A stretch of 64,000 nt of DNA from a virus (IMGVR_UViG_3300035193_000067:62001-126000), one strand, 5' to 3'. Counted from the stretch's first letter, positions 8,654 through 18,658 are shown. Notes: a model not told the origin generated them from the sequence alone. Numbers and translations are program-made.

Positions 8654-11413
8654 CTATTGAAAGTAGAACTTGTAGTTCTGGTTGTCTTTGGAAGAATCTG
8701 ATACAGATCCTTTTCGTTTTTCATTAAGCTCCTTGAAAAGTGTTGCCAAGTTGAAAGGTCTTCTGCTGTCTCCAAAATGCCTGTATACCAACTGTCCGGT
8801 ATCAGGATCTATTTCTCCTGACCATGTACGTACATTATTCAGATTTACTGAGGTAGAAATTTCACTGTTCCAGGTCATAGAATGAGACATTGAAACCGTG
8901 GTACAATAGTAATTACGGTGTCCCCAATATAAAGGCCTGTTTACCATTAAACCAAACTTGGGAGTAGTCGTTATGGACAGATTACGTGCATTGGAATTTA
9001 TCTTATTGAGCTGCAATGCTGAAAATACTGCCGCTTCTTCGTTGGAGTCTATAAAGTACCACATCTCTTCACCTTCAGACTGACGATACCCCAGTGTTGG
9101 AAACAGAGTAGGATCATATACAACAACTTCTTTTCTGTACCCACTGTTCGCATCAGATCTACCCTCAACCCAATTCACCTTAGTACGATAACTCGTAATA
9201 ACCCCATTATCAGTATTAGTGTTTGAATAATCCGATTGTTCGTAAGGTTGTATTGAAAAGCATGACGAATAGTCATAAGGTATATCAGGCTTTTCTGTAT
9301 TATACAGGTTAAACGCCCCGGAATATAAAGAGAGCTCATCATAAAGCAAATTCCAGCTGGCAGTGTCTGCAGAATTAACGTTGGAAAATACTGCATCACC
9401 TCTTCCAAAAAAAGCACTGGTAGTTATGCTGCTAATCTGATCAAGGTTCTTGTCAGCAGGTTTTGCAATAACTGACTTGTTTGCCCAAAAATCTGAAGGG
9501 TTGTAATCATAAAAAGGCATTTCAAAAACAAAGTCACCTTTTGGAGTAGCATAGCAACGCCAGTCAATAGCGTCCGCCAGATCATACAAGTATGAAAGTC
9601 TGTCCTTGAAAGATGAATATACAGACCCTGCTCCGCCGAACGCACGATCAAGAGCATTCAACCCTATTACTGAAGTCAGCCCTGCAGGAGCCATGTAGAA
9701 AACTCTACCACCACCAACAGGGTAGTCCTTTATATTCGTACCAATCTTCCAGATTGCCTGATCCAGAGTAATGTCCTTGCCAGGCTCAACCAGATTAACT
9801 GCATCAACATGCATAGTCTGCAAATCAGAAACACGCACCCTGTGATGCACTACCTCATTCCAATCCCGCAAATCCTTGATAGGAATAGCACCAACGCTGT
9901 TATCTGCTGAATCAGGATCTCCATAAACATAATGATAGATCCCACTGTAGTTACCATTACGCTTAAACGCAATATGACGAGGAGAGGTAACACCTGGGTA
10001 ATCCAGAGAATTTAACTTACCACGCCTTTTAACCCTCAAATCATCAAGAACTTTGTTCTTTGCCACTTCATAGTCAGTAGAGCCTTCCACCAGCTTTACT
10101 CGTGAGTTAATTTGAGCAGACTCAGTACTTGCTGAAATGGATCTGTACCAGTCCTCCAAGGTCATTTTATCACTCTCAAGGAGGTACCTATCCAACTCTT
10201 CTTTGGATAGGTCTTTTAAATTCTCAATCAAAACTGAAGTGGCAGAATCTGAAATATTTGCTGCAGATTTAGAACCGAAAAATATTGACTCAACAATAGA
10301 ATACACTGGAAGATTGCTGAATAGTTCCTTGTCTACAATAACCCCTTGGTTGGTTGCAGTCTGAGCCCCTTCAATTGACGCTATAGGAGCCTCAGACGCC
10401 TCTGTAATACCTGTTCCTATACCTATAGTAGCATAGCGGGCCATCTTTGTTACGTCAGTAAAAGACAGCGTTAAGGTTGATTCCTTATTAACTCCAGAAT
10501 ACTCTGTAAACGTATCAAGGAATCCTGTAAAGCTCCAGTACCAAATTTGAGGATTGAAAGGATCTCTTAATGCCACCCTTACAGGATCATTTGAATTAAA
10601 GATACAGTCACCTGCACTCATTGGGTATTCATAAATTAATTTGTCTTCATACGTCAGAGCATCGTAATTCCTATTATCAGGAACAATATGTACAGTGTTC
10701 TTCATTTTACTGGAGACAACTGCCTGTTTTACCCCAAAAGGTACATCCATCTCAGTAGACAGAACATCAAAGAGACCGCTGTCTGTTATAGGTCTGTCAG
10801 AAACCAGACGCAGTCCTTCCAGTCTCTGACTCAGAGTCAGTGCATCATCTGCATTCAATACCAGAGGATTACCGGAATCATCGGTCATACCTGCAAGAGT
10901 CTGATAAATCTCTTGAGGTGACTTGTATGCCAACCGCTCCACCAGGCTCTGAAGAGTGGCAGGATCTAAAGACTTCCCGCCTAAAGGATATAATGCATCT
11001 TCTCCTGGGAGATCTATGTCAACAGACCATCTGCTGCCCTGCTGATTGACATTTACAGTACCGTTATCAGAGACATACGGATCTACATAAAGATCAATCA
11101 GAGAAGCTTCTATCCCATTAAAACCTGAAGGATTGTCATAGGTGGACGCCAAAGCGTCTTTCCAGGTACCTTGCATCTTCTGCTTAAGTACTCCTATCTT
11201 TCGCATATCTTTATTAGTCAGTATGTATTTATCGTTTGAGTTTGCCAGAGTAATAGAGCATGTGGAAGGAGCTCTCTCCAGGCTGCCGGAGGATTGATTA
11301 ATCCTGATATCAATAATATCTGCAGAAACTTCCTGACCGTAAACAAAAACTCTGGCCTTGGGAAAAGCTACCCTGTTTACAGATCCTCCTAATAAAGAAT
11401 TTACAGAAGTCAT
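8654..11413 (-). CDS. Baseplate hub protein (gpD/gp27-like)
   Basis: A 919-aa protein whose N-terminus (KARVFVYGQEVSADIIDIRI, then SLERAPSTCSITLANSNDKY) has the first tube-like beta-barrel of gp27/gpD hub proteins. A middle helical part is followed by GLTSVIGLNALDRAF...DRLSYLYDLADAIDWRCYATPKGDFVFEMP, typical of the second barrel, and a C-terminal SITTTPKFGLMVNRPLYWGHRNYY segment resembling the late-control hub domain. Hub proteins adapt the six-fold tube to the trimeric spike. The gene lies between the tube-adaptor-like protein and the spike gene. It is much longer than P2 gpD, so extra domains are inserted (about residues 330-560). Confidence 0.78.
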   Translation of the reverse strand: MTSVNSLLGGSVNRVAFPKARVFVYGQEVSADIIDIRINQSSGSLERAPSTCSITLANSNDKYILTNKDMRKIGVLKQKMQGTWKDALASTYDNPSGFNGIEASLIDLYVDPYVSDNGTVNVNQQGSRWSVDIDLPGEDALYPLGGKSLDPATLQSLVERLAYKSPQEIYQTLAGMTDDSGNPLVLNADDALTLSQRLEGLRLVSDRPITDSGLFDVLSTEMDVPFGVKQAVVSSKMKNTVHIVPDNRNYDALTYEDKLIYEYPMSAGDCIFNSNDPVRVALRDPFNPQIWYWSFTGFLDTFTEYSGVNKESTLTLSFTDVTKMARYATIGIGTGITEASEAPIASIEGAQTATNQGVIVDKELFSNLPVYSIVESIFFGSKSAANISDSATSVLIENLKDLSKEELDRYLLESDKMTLEDWYRSISASTESAQINSRVKLVEGSTDYEVAKNKVLDDLRVKRRGKLNSLDYPGVTSPRHIAFKRNGNYSGIYHYVYGDPDSADNSVGAIPIKDLRDWNEVVHHRVRVSDLQTMHVDAVNLVEPGKDITLDQAIWKIGTNIKDYPVGGGRVFYMAPAGLTSVIGLNALDRAFGGAGSVYSSFKDRLSYLYDLADAIDWRCYATPKGDFVFEMPFYDYNPSDFWANKSVIAKPADKNLDQISSITTSAFFGRGDAVFSNVNSADTASWNLLYDELSLYSGAFNLYNTEKPDIPYDYSSCFSIQPYEQSDYSNTNTDNGVITSYRTKVNWVEGRSDANSGYRKEVVVYDPTLFPTLGYRQSEGEEMWYFIDSNEEAAVFSALQLNKINSNARNLSITTTPKFGLMVNRPLYWGHRNYYCTTVSMSHSMTWNSEISTSVNLNNVRTWSGEIDPDTGQLVYRHFGDSRRPFNLATLFKELNEKRKGSVSDSSKDNQNYKFYFQ

Positions 11414-11417
11414 ACAT

Positions 11418-12215
11418 TTACCCCAAAGGATTCATAAAAACAGAGCTTAAGTTGGAAGATACTGTCGTATAAATTGCATCCATGGAAGGCATGGAAGACA
11501 GTACAGTAAAACCGAAGCTATAACGGACATTAAAAGGAGACGTAGCATCGTCAGTGAAATCAAGAACATTGTTGAAGTGACCAATAAAAGTTACAAATGT
11601 ATTTGCAAAAGCAGGACTACTGTATGAAATAAAGTACTGAATAGGCACTTTGGTGTATGGATCAATCATCGGTTCCCTCGTGAGAGAGTACAAATTGTAG
11701 AAGTTGCTTAAACGGGCAGCGCCTGATACGCTGTAACCACCACCTTTTAACGCCACTGCCAACTGAGTAGAAGAAACACTGCGATTCTCTGCAGCAATGT
11801 TGTTTATCTCGTCTACAGCCTGAGTCTTTTCTCCAGTAATTTTGTTCCAGAGATAACCAAGAGCTTCGGAAGCCCCGTTATTAACGGTACCAAAATTTAC
11901 GCCAATATTACCAGTCTGTCCTGTAAACTCCATACTGAGTATGTCATTGTTCCGACCATCTTTATTTGTCCAATGGTAAAAGACAGATCCTGCCTGAGTG
12001 TCTCTTCTAGTAGTCCTTTTTGCCTGAACAAAATGAACAGAAGAAGGATTCATCAGCATGCTTACACCAGGGATTCCGTTAGCCTGGCGATAGCTTGACG
12101 TGAGGTAGAAAGGTACCCTTATGGACTTATCTCCGTAGGGTGACAATGATCTCTCCAGCACCATGGAAAAATCTGAAACAAGAGTATCTCTTTCAAATGT
12201 ATTAGTAACTGCCAT
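11418..12215 (-). CDS. Tube-to-hub adaptor / baseplate hub-associated protein
   Basis: A 265-aa protein with the segment MLMNPSSVHFVQAKRTTRRD followed by GSVFYHWTNKDGRNNDILSMEFTGQTG. This pattern (hydrophobic, NPxS, basic RTxRxT, W, then G-TG) occurs in proteins encoded between tape measure and hub in many contractile phages, where they cap or adapt the tail tube. The C-terminus carries a YFISYSSPAFANTFVTFIGHF beta segment like tube domains. The start codon overlaps the tape-measure stop. Family match is from memory of the pattern and position. Confidence 0.55.
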   Translation of the reverse strand: MAVTNTFERDTLVSDFSMVLERSLSPYGDKSIRVPFYLTSSYRQANGIPGVSMLMNPSSVHFVQAKRTTRRDTQAGSVFYHWTNKDGRNNDILSMEFTGQTGNIGVNFGTVNNGASEALGYLWNKITGEKTQAVDEINNIAAENRSVSSTQLAVALKGGGYSVSGAARLSNFYNLYSLTREPMIDPYTKVPIQYFISYSSPAFANTFVTFIGHFNNVLDFTDDATSPFNVRYSFGFTVLSSMPSMDAIYTTVSSNLSSVFMNPLG

Positions 12216-14989
12216 TATAAACCACTTTCCGTAACAGGAGCCTTAAACGAAGTATCCTCAGATTTGTATAAGTTTTGATCAATCCATTCTTCAGGATTGG
12301 ACACTCTACTCTCTTCAGAGGACTTCTCTCCAACTTTTGACGTATCAACCCCCAACCAAGGGTGTTTTTTCCTGACATCAACATGCACAAAAGGAGTATT
12401 AGTGTAGTAACCAAGACCTCCTTTTTTAGTTCCGTAACCTTTCTCATAGAGAGTTCTAAACACGTCCTCTTTTGACACACCCTCTACTCCCAGATCAAGC
12501 GCTTTACCTGTGGCATGCACGCCTTTATTACCTTCTTCACCCACCCGTTCAGAGCTGTACAACTTGATAGCTTTCCCTGGGTACGCTGCAGCCAATACTT
12601 TCAAAGGTGCCTTTAGTGCAGGATCGAGAGGATCCAATTCCTGACCAGATTCTTGAATTTCCTGCTTTCTTTTCTTAGACATTTCAAGTTCTTTTACCCG
12701 ACTCATCGCATCAGAAGAATCCAAATTGATGTACTGAGATTCCCCTGGTTTCTTTGTGGATTTAAATTTAATTCCAGTTGCTTTATCCCAGTCATCCATG
12801 TAAGACCCTTCATCAAAACCTTCATCATAATCAAGACCGCACCTGGGGCACTGACCGGTTAAGGCCAAATGAATAGATCCTGAGTCATCTACTCCATAGG
12901 ACACTATCTGAAGAGGTTCTGTTCCCTTCCAGTAGTCCATCGCGAGCTTGGCAGGACCATAAGGGTTCCTGGCATAAGCAGCTTTGGCGGCTTCATACTC
13001 AGGTACTTCCACAGAAGCTACAGCAGGACCTGACTGAGGTACGTACACAGTCCTTACAGTTGGAGGAGCTGCTATTACTACACCAGGAGAAGTGCCTCTG
13101 CCAATACCCATATTACTTCTGATAGCTTCCCTGTCTGATACAGCTGCCTTATGGGTATCTATCGACAAATCTGTACTGAATGCACTCTTAAGGTTTTTGA
13201 TGGACTGCCCAAAAGCGTCCCCCATCAAAGAGATACCTGCATCAACCAAGCCTTTAAACCCACGCTCAATCAGATCTGTTGAGGATTTGGTATTACCTAC
13301 CGTCTTTTCTATCGATCTTATAATTGCATCACGACGGGCAGATCCACCTTTTTCAAAAAACGTCCCAAACATCTCCGGGACATATCTCCAGAACAAAATC
13401 ATCTTGGACAGAGCATTTGCAACAAGACCCATTAAACCCATTCCTATATGAGAAATATGCTTCATCCACTTATTCATATCTCTTTCCCACTGAGTTCTTT
13501 TTTGAGCCTCTGTCTTATAAGAGTTTCTAAGATTTTTAAAAGCTTCTTTAGAAGCCTCGGCAGCCTTTTCCTTAGCTTCACTGGATTTTGTTGGATCCTT
13601 CTCTATAAGACTGTTTTGATAAACTTCCCAAGCTAAAGTAGCTCCTTCAGCACTCATTCCTATATCTGACTGCTGGAGTTTATGTTTAGTAGTATATTCG
13701 TCTTTAAAATACTCTACGAACTTTTTAACAACACCAGTAACAAATTTTTGAAGAGCTTCCGGATCCCCTTTATTCTCAGACAGACGAGACCAAGTCTCTT
13801 GAAAATTAATTAACGCCTCTAACCCAGTTCCCATACCCAAACTCTCAGCAATCTCAGTTTTCCACCCTTCAGACATCCCTTGAATACCTGAAGAGATTCC
13901 TTTTATGCCTTTGTTGATTAACGCAGCTCCTATAAATTTAGGGATATACAGACTGTCAAAATGTTCCTGCATATTAGCCATAAATTCTGCAGTAGTTTGA
14001 ACATTGAATCCCAGTTTCTCTGTTTCTACGGAAGCGTCTTTGACAGATTCATAAAATTTGGAATAACCAAGACCTGTTGTAGTACCCAGTACAAGAGATC
14101 TGTTCAGGTAATCGGTAGACTCCTTCAAAGACATCCCAAATCTGTGCTGGTTATCAACCATGTCTCTGGCAGTTGATCCTCCAGCAATGTTAAGCAGCTT
14201 GTCAACGCCTAACGAGAGAGTGTGGAAGTTTTTTCCAACTAAACCAAGGTCTCTATCTGCAGACTGACTCCACTCAGCAGTAGCTATACCGCCTTTAACC
14301 ATTTCTGAAAGAGCTGCCTGATATTCCTGTCTGCTGATTCCGTAGAACTTCTGAAGAGATTCCTGTACTGCTGCTACAGTTCTCTGAGCCTTTCCCTGCA
14401 GCTTCTTTAAATGCCCATCTGACGCCATTACCAGAATGTCTGATACTTCACCAGCCTCAGCCTGTAAACGCTGTCTCTCGGCAACACCATAAGCGATTAG
14501 ACCTATAAGACCAGCACCTACAGCACCAAGAACAGGAAGTTTCAAAGAGTTAAGAAAACCCTTTAATTTAAATTTTACAGACTCAACCTCTTTATTAGGC
14601 TTACGTTTCTCTTTCTTGGGAACTTTCAGCTGCTTTCTTTTATCAGAGTTCTTCTTGTCCTTTAGATCTCCGGAAACTGCAGAGAAATGATCAGACAATT
14701 TATTAACAGATTCAGAAAACTTGTCCACTTCAGGAGTACTGATGGAAGACATTGTGTCGAGGATAGAATCAACTTTAGACATCTGTTCCATTACGGTATC
14801 AGCAAATGAAGAAACTTTATGTAGTTCATCCTGTGAAATTACACTCTTCATCAGTTCCGTTAATTTCTCTGTCTGCAGGTAGATGCTGTTAAAGTACTCA
14901 TCATTCTGACGTGATAAATCAGAAAGAACTGCCCCTGTACTGGACAATAAGTACTTCATCTCCTCAAGTTTTTCCAGATCAACTATCAC
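12215..14989 (-). CDS. Second tape-measure-like tail protein with C-terminal M15-type peptidase domain
   Basis: A 924-aa protein starting at GTG 14989 inside the stop of the preceding tape measure (GTGA overlap). The N-terminus is coiled coil, a KKEKRKPNK basic patch follows, and residues about 147-168 are hydrophobic (LPVLGAVGAGLIGLIAYGVA). From AERQRL through FYGISRQEYQAALSEMVKGG and LSLGVDKLLNIAGGST it is clearly paralogous to the upstream tape measure. Residues about 780-880 form a peptidase-M15-like domain with H825-x6-D832 (GVHATGKALDLG) and HVD at 869-871, the zinc-binding pattern of D-Ala-D-Ala or L-Ala-D-Glu peptidases. This would cut peptidoglycan at the tail tip during entry. A CPRCG pair near residue 705 may bind zinc. 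Confidence 0.8.
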   Translation of the reverse strand: MIVDLEKLEEMKYLLSSTGAVLSDLSRQNDEYFNSIYLQTEKLTELMKSVISQDELHKVSSFADTVMEQMSKVDSILDTMSSISTPEVDKFSESVNKLSDHFSAVSGDLKDKKNSDKRKQLKVPKKEKRKPNKEVESVKFKLKGFLNSLKLPVLGAVGAGLIGLIAYGVAERQRLQAEAGEVSDILVMASDGHLKKLQGKAQRTVAAVQESLQKFYGISRQEYQAALSEMVKGGIATAEWSQSADRDLGLVGKNFHTLSLGVDKLLNIAGGSTARDMVDNQHRFGMSLKESTDYLNRSLVLGTTTGLGYSKFYESVKDASVETEKLGFNVQTTAEFMANMQEHFDSLYIPKFIGAALINKGIKGISSGIQGMSEGWKTEIAESLGMGTGLEALINFQETWSRLSENKGDPEALQKFVTGVVKKFVEYFKDEYTTKHKLQQSDIGMSAEGATLAWEVYQNSLIEKDPTKSSEAKEKAAEASKEAFKNLRNSYKTEAQKRTQWERDMNKWMKHISHIGMGLMGLVANALSKMILFWRYVPEMFGTFFEKGGSARRDAIIRSIEKTVGNTKSSTDLIERGFKGLVDAGISLMGDAFGQSIKNLKSAFSTDLSIDTHKAAVSDREAIRSNMGIGRGTSPGVVIAAPPTVRTVYVPQSGPAVASVEVPEYEAAKAAYARNPYGPAKLAMDYWKGTEPLQIVSYGVDDSGSIHLALTGQCPRCGLDYDEGFDEGSYMDDWDKATGIKFKSTKKPGESQYINLDSSDAMSRVKELEMSKKRKQEIQESGQELDPLDPALKAPLKVLAAAYPGKAIKLYSSERVGEEGNKGVHATGKALDLGVEGVSKEDVFRTLYEKGYGTKKGGLGYYTNTPFVHVDVRKKHPWLGVDTSKVGEKSSEESRVSNPEEWIDQNLYKSEDTSFKAPVTESGL

Positions 14990-17358
14990 GGAGTTCGCCC
15001 CACTCTTCTCTGATTGCGTATCATGTCAGACTTGTCAAGGTCTCCTGCATTTATTACTGCAGTTACTCCTTTTTTTACCTTCTTAGATAGACTATCTTTT
15101 GAGACAGATCCTTTCATCGTAGGACCTTCCCATCTTTTTGCAGAATCATATGCCACGTCAGTAGCTTTCTGTCTCTGTTGTTCCCGAGCCTTAACCGCAC
15201 TATCTGATAAAACACCTGTCTTGTTTAGCACAACATCTGCAAGAAACTCTACCCGATCAGTCAAGGATCTCATTAGCATATCTCTCTCTGTCTGAGAGCT
15301 CATTAGGTTGTCTACAGCCTCTTTAGTATCCTTTACGGTGTTCCACATGCTTGTCCAGTTTACAGATCCTACATCAGCTGTAGCAGCCCTCTTAATACTA
15401 CCTAACTGGTCAATTATAGAGATCGTATCACCTAATGCTGAAGCAACGTTTTTGTAACCTTCAATGATCTTAGAAACAGCATCAGACATTCCTTCAAAAA
15501 AAGTGCTTTGAGTCTGCCCTATCTTATCAATGTTCCCAAATGCAGCGTTACGATCTTCCTTGGATGCAGTGGGATCTAAAGCAGTTACTGCTGCATGAAC
15601 CAATGGAGGAATCGACCTGATTCCCAGTATTAAAGTTGCCAGGATATTTGATACCAGATTAAGAAGACCTTCACCCACCTTGGCAAGTCCATCGATAAGA
15701 TCTCTCTGATTCTTCTGGAGCTGTGTTAATTGCGATCCTTCAATGTTAAACGTCTGTTTCCACTGCTTTTCCTGTTCAGGGGTCATAGGAGCCAAACCTT
15801 CAGGTGTTCTGTTGGCATTGTAGTAATCAACAATACCTTGAGCCTGTAGACTGCTTAAGCCGTAGCCACCTTTAAGTATATGCTTTCTATCGTATACACT
15901 CTTAGCCCCTGCGGTTGCGTCTGTATTAAGCCATTCAATTAAACTAAGCAGTGCTCCTGAAGATTCTCCACCTCCTTGCAAAAAAAGCTCCTCCATTCTT
16001 ACAAGAGCTTCATGACCTTTTGTTGAATAATCTTTTCCTTGTTTTTTCTTAAAGTAATAAATAGCAAAAGCCTGCTTCTGAGACTCGCTCATACCCCCAA
16101 AAACACCGCCCATTCCTTCAGTGACCTTCGCAGATAAAGCTCCTGCCTGAGCCTCTCCCATACCCATATCTTCATAAGTTTTCTTCAACCCCTTCATCAC
16201 AGACGCTACTTCAGACATATCAACCCTATACTGCATCAGCGATGATTGGCCTGACAGTATTGAATTAACAAACTTGTCCATAGACATACCAGATCGTTGA
16301 GCCTCATAATTAAGCATCTTCAGTTGCTCAACAGCCCCTCCGATAGTACCTCCAAATTCCTGTACAAGTTTATCCGCCTGCTTTATCGTAGTACCGGCAG
16401 CCTGGTTGAATGCTTTATCGAGTGCTAAGGATTGTGTAAGAATGTTTGCATTAACATCCGACACAGACTTGTTAAAGTCAGACATTGACAACTCTGCAGC
16501 GTGTCCTCCTTTAACAATAGCCTCCATAACAGACTGGATCTCTTTACGCCCGATCCCGTAATGGTACTGAGCCTTCTCCTGAAAATTGGAAGCCCATTTT
16601 ACAGCCTGTTGAGATGTCTTCTCAAAGAGGTTTCCTGCCGCCTCATACGCGTTAGCCATCTCCCCTCTCTGAGCACCCTTGCGCTGCCTCTCCTGAACAC
16701 CCATCACCATGGAGCTTATCAAAGCTAAAGCACCCATACCCAAGAAACCAGTGCCGAGAGCTCCCCCACTAAAACCGCTGAGCATCCCACTTATTTTTGA
16801 CTTGGCAGTTTTAAGCTCTTTTACAAGATATCCCCCAATTTTCTTGGCAGAGTCTTTCCAGGACTTTTCAGCCTTCTTTGATTCTTCTATGGCTTTTTTG
16901 GCAGCCCTGCTAACAGCCTCTGCAGTAGCTAAAGACTTCTGCAGCTCTTCAACGTTCTGAGCACCACCTGAGATACTAAAATTAAAACCCTGACCACCTG
17001 CCGCAGCACCTGCAGGAACGTTGGATCCGTTTGATTTCAGATTAAAATCACCAAGAACTTTTAACTGATTGTGAAGACTTTTTGCATTACTGTCAATTTC
17101 TGAAAACAGCTGGGAAGATGTCTCAAGTCTGGAGAGAAATGAAGTATAAAAAGTATCCAGCTTTGAATAGGAAGAATCCAGAGCTGATGAGATATTTACC
17201 ACCTTGTTTTCGATATCTGTCAAGGAAGTGTTAATATCTCGGGATGTCTGCTGTACTCCGGAGGTGAATACACTGTATGCAGCCTGGAGCTCTGCCATCT
17301 GCCTGGTGAGCTCCTGTACATCGAACGAAAGAACGTATTGAGTATCTAAGTCTGCCAC
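14986..17358 (-). CDS. Tape measure protein (first of two paralogues)
   Basis: A 790-aa protein starting at GTG 17358 (TAGTG overlap with the chaperone stop). It has an N-terminal coiled-coil region, an Ala/Lys helix, a glycine-rich hydrophobic segment (about residues 190-220, SGFSGGALGTGFLGMGALALI), the VQERQR motif shared with the next gene, and a second hydrophobic stretch about residues 575-600 (NLVSNILATLILGI). Tape measures span the tube lumen and fix tail length. It directly follows the frameshifted chaperone pair, the canonical position. Confidence 0.82.
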   Translation of the reverse strand: MADLDTQYVLSFDVQELTRQMAELQAAYSVFTSGVQQTSRDINTSLTDIENKVVNISSALDSSYSKLDTFYTSFLSRLETSSQLFSEIDSNAKSLHNQLKVLGDFNLKSNGSNVPAGAAAGGQGFNFSISGGAQNVEELQKSLATAEAVSRAAKKAIEESKKAEKSWKDSAKKIGGYLVKELKTAKSKISGMLSGFSGGALGTGFLGMGALALISSMVMGVQERQRKGAQRGEMANAYEAAGNLFEKTSQQAVKWASNFQEKAQYHYGIGRKEIQSVMEAIVKGGHAAELSMSDFNKSVSDVNANILTQSLALDKAFNQAAGTTIKQADKLVQEFGGTIGGAVEQLKMLNYEAQRSGMSMDKFVNSILSGQSSLMQYRVDMSEVASVMKGLKKTYEDMGMGEAQAGALSAKVTEGMGGVFGGMSESQKQAFAIYYFKKKQGKDYSTKGHEALVRMEELFLQGGGESSGALLSLIEWLNTDATAGAKSVYDRKHILKGGYGLSSLQAQGIVDYYNANRTPEGLAPMTPEQEKQWKQTFNIEGSQLTQLQKNQRDLIDGLAKVGEGLLNLVSNILATLILGIRSIPPLVHAAVTALDPTASKEDRNAAFGNIDKIGQTQSTFFEGMSDAVSKIIEGYKNVASALGDTISIIDQLGSIKRAATADVGSVNWTSMWNTVKDTKEAVDNLMSSQTERDMLMRSLTDRVEFLADVVLNKTGVLSDSAVKAREQQRQKATDVAYDSAKRWEGPTMKGSVSKDSLSKKVKKGVTAVINAGDLDKSDMIRNQRRVGRTP

Positions 17359-17969
17359 TACTTAATCCGGAAGGTTGAAGATCTCCTGCGCTCCCCTTCC
17401 ACTACGGAAGGATTACTCTCATTTAGTATATCATCCTTTTGGTTCATAGGCTTAACCATATGCTTAAGAATTTCCTTATTCTCGAATGATTCCCATTTAA
17501 GTTTCTTTTCAAGCTCTTCAGGATCATCGGGGAATATCAAATCATCATCCTGCATAAACTCGTCAAGCTCTTCAGGAGTCATCATAACAATCTTGCCTGA
17601 CTCTTCCTTCTCTTCAAGCTCTTCCTGCTTCTGCAGCTCTGCATGAGATTCAGCCACTTTACTAAGTACTGCATCATTTCCGCAAAGAAACGCCAGAGGA
17701 GTTATTTCATTCTCGTCAGGCTTACGCAGTCTGGTATAAGTGTTACCCTCTTCATCCACAAGACTCTCTTCAACAGGTATGGTATTTAGACCCAACATGT
17801 CTATAAGAGAATTACGAGATACTTTCATGATCGAAGAAATATCCTCATACTTCCGCTTGTCTCGCTCAACCAAACCCAGCAGCTCAAAGTTCCACTGAGT
17901 GGAATTCATTCTCTGAGCTGCAGGATCACTGATTAAAATTCTCTTACGTGAAAGAACTTCAGATTTCAC
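17358..17969 (-). CDS. Tail assembly chaperone, second part, expressed by -1 frameshift
   Basis: The frame is open from 18077 down to the stop at 17358, so it overlaps the upstream chaperone gene. A GTG at 17969 is the first start-like codon, but it has no ribosome site, which argues against independent initiation. Ribosomes shifting -1 on the A-AAA-AAG sequence at 18062-18056 would produce a 397-aa fusion (165 residues of the first frame plus 232 of this one). The protein is acidic and helical (EELEEKEESG, TPEELDEFMQDDDL) with an HTH-like SSIMKVSRNSLIDMLGL segment. In lambda-like and other long-tailed phages the equivalent G-GT fusion loads tape measure and tail subunits. Placement between tube and tape measure fits exactly. 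Confidence 0.75.
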   Translation of the reverse strand: MKSEVLSRKRILISDPAAQRMNSTQWNFELLGLVERDKRKYEDISSIMKVSRNSLIDMLGLNTIPVEESLVDEEGNTYTRLRKPDENEITPLAFLCGNDAVLSKVAESHAELQKQEELEEKEESGKIVMMTPEELDEFMQDDDLIFPDDPEELEKKLKWESFENKEILKHMVKPMNQKDDILNESNPSVVEGERRRSSTFRIK

Positions 17970-18013
17970 ACGTATGGTGGAACAGATTTTTGGCCATTCC
18001 GGAAAAGTTTCAT

Positions 18014-18550
18014 TCAGCTCTCTTCCGTACTCTTCTCCGAACTCTCCGGTAAGGACTTTTTTACGGATGCCTGCATATCATTCTGTCGCTTCTGAAGCTC
18101 TCCCCATTTTGTATACAGATCATTCAAAAATGTAGAAGGTTGCTGCCCAAGCCATTCATAGAATAATTTGCAAAGTAAGTATTTTCCTTCAAAACCATCA
18201 TACGGAGACAGGAACTTACTCAACTCATCCTTTTCTTCCTGCTTAAGAGTCTCGAAGTGATCGTAGTACCGGGTACGTTTACTGAGAATCTCATCAAGAT
18301 CCTCCTGAAAGATTTCTTCAATGCTGCACCCGTTAATGCTGCGGATACCTACTGCGAGAGTTGCAACACGGGCTGTCAACGTAAGAGTGACTGTATTCTT
18401 GCTGTCTATGATATTGTATGACCAGGCAGCCTCTGAGTCAGTGAGAAGTTTCATCTCATAAGATCTGCCATTAATCTCGTAAGTTTCACACAACAACTGT
18501 CCCTGCAGTTCTGCATTCAGATCCAGTAAAATTTGCTTGGCTTTTGACAT
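18014..18550 (-). CDS. Tail assembly chaperone, first part (gpG-like)
   Basis: A 178-aa protein begins MSKAKQILLDLNAELQGQLL and is predicted mixed alpha/beta, with a helical C-terminal half ending in SLPESSEKSTEES. It lies between the tail tube and tape measure genes, the conserved position of tail assembly chaperones. A classic slippery heptamer in frame near its 3' end lets part of the ribosomes enter the next frame. Chaperone identity is inferred from context and the frameshift architecture, because these proteins diverge fast. Confidence 0.7.
   Translation of the reverse strand: MSKAKQILLDLNAELQGQLLCETYEINGRSYEMKLLTDSEAAWSYNIIDSKNTVTLTLTARVATLAVGIRSINGCSIEEIFQEDLDEILSKRTRYYDHFETLKQEEKDELSKFLSPYDGFEGKYLLCKLFYEWLGQQPSTFLNDLYTKWGELQKRQNDMQASVKKSLPESSEKSTEES
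18056..18062 (-). other. Slippery heptamer A-AAA-AAG for -1 programmed frameshift
   Basis: Minus-strand codons of the first chaperone frame read GTA AAA AAG, so the heptamer A AAA AAG is in the correct register, as in E. coli dnaX. The -1 frame beyond it is open through 17358. A candidate 8-bp stem (18027-18020 with 18007-18000) lies 28 bases downstream, further than usual, so the stimulator is uncertain. Confidence 0.75.
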
Positions 18551-18658
18551 TATTCAAGCCTCCATCTGTCTTTAGATTGTCAATGTTTCCTGAAAATATA
18601 CTAATTTCCAGATAAGGTTACTTACTATAAGGAGAGAGTTTGAGGAAATTTCCGAGGA

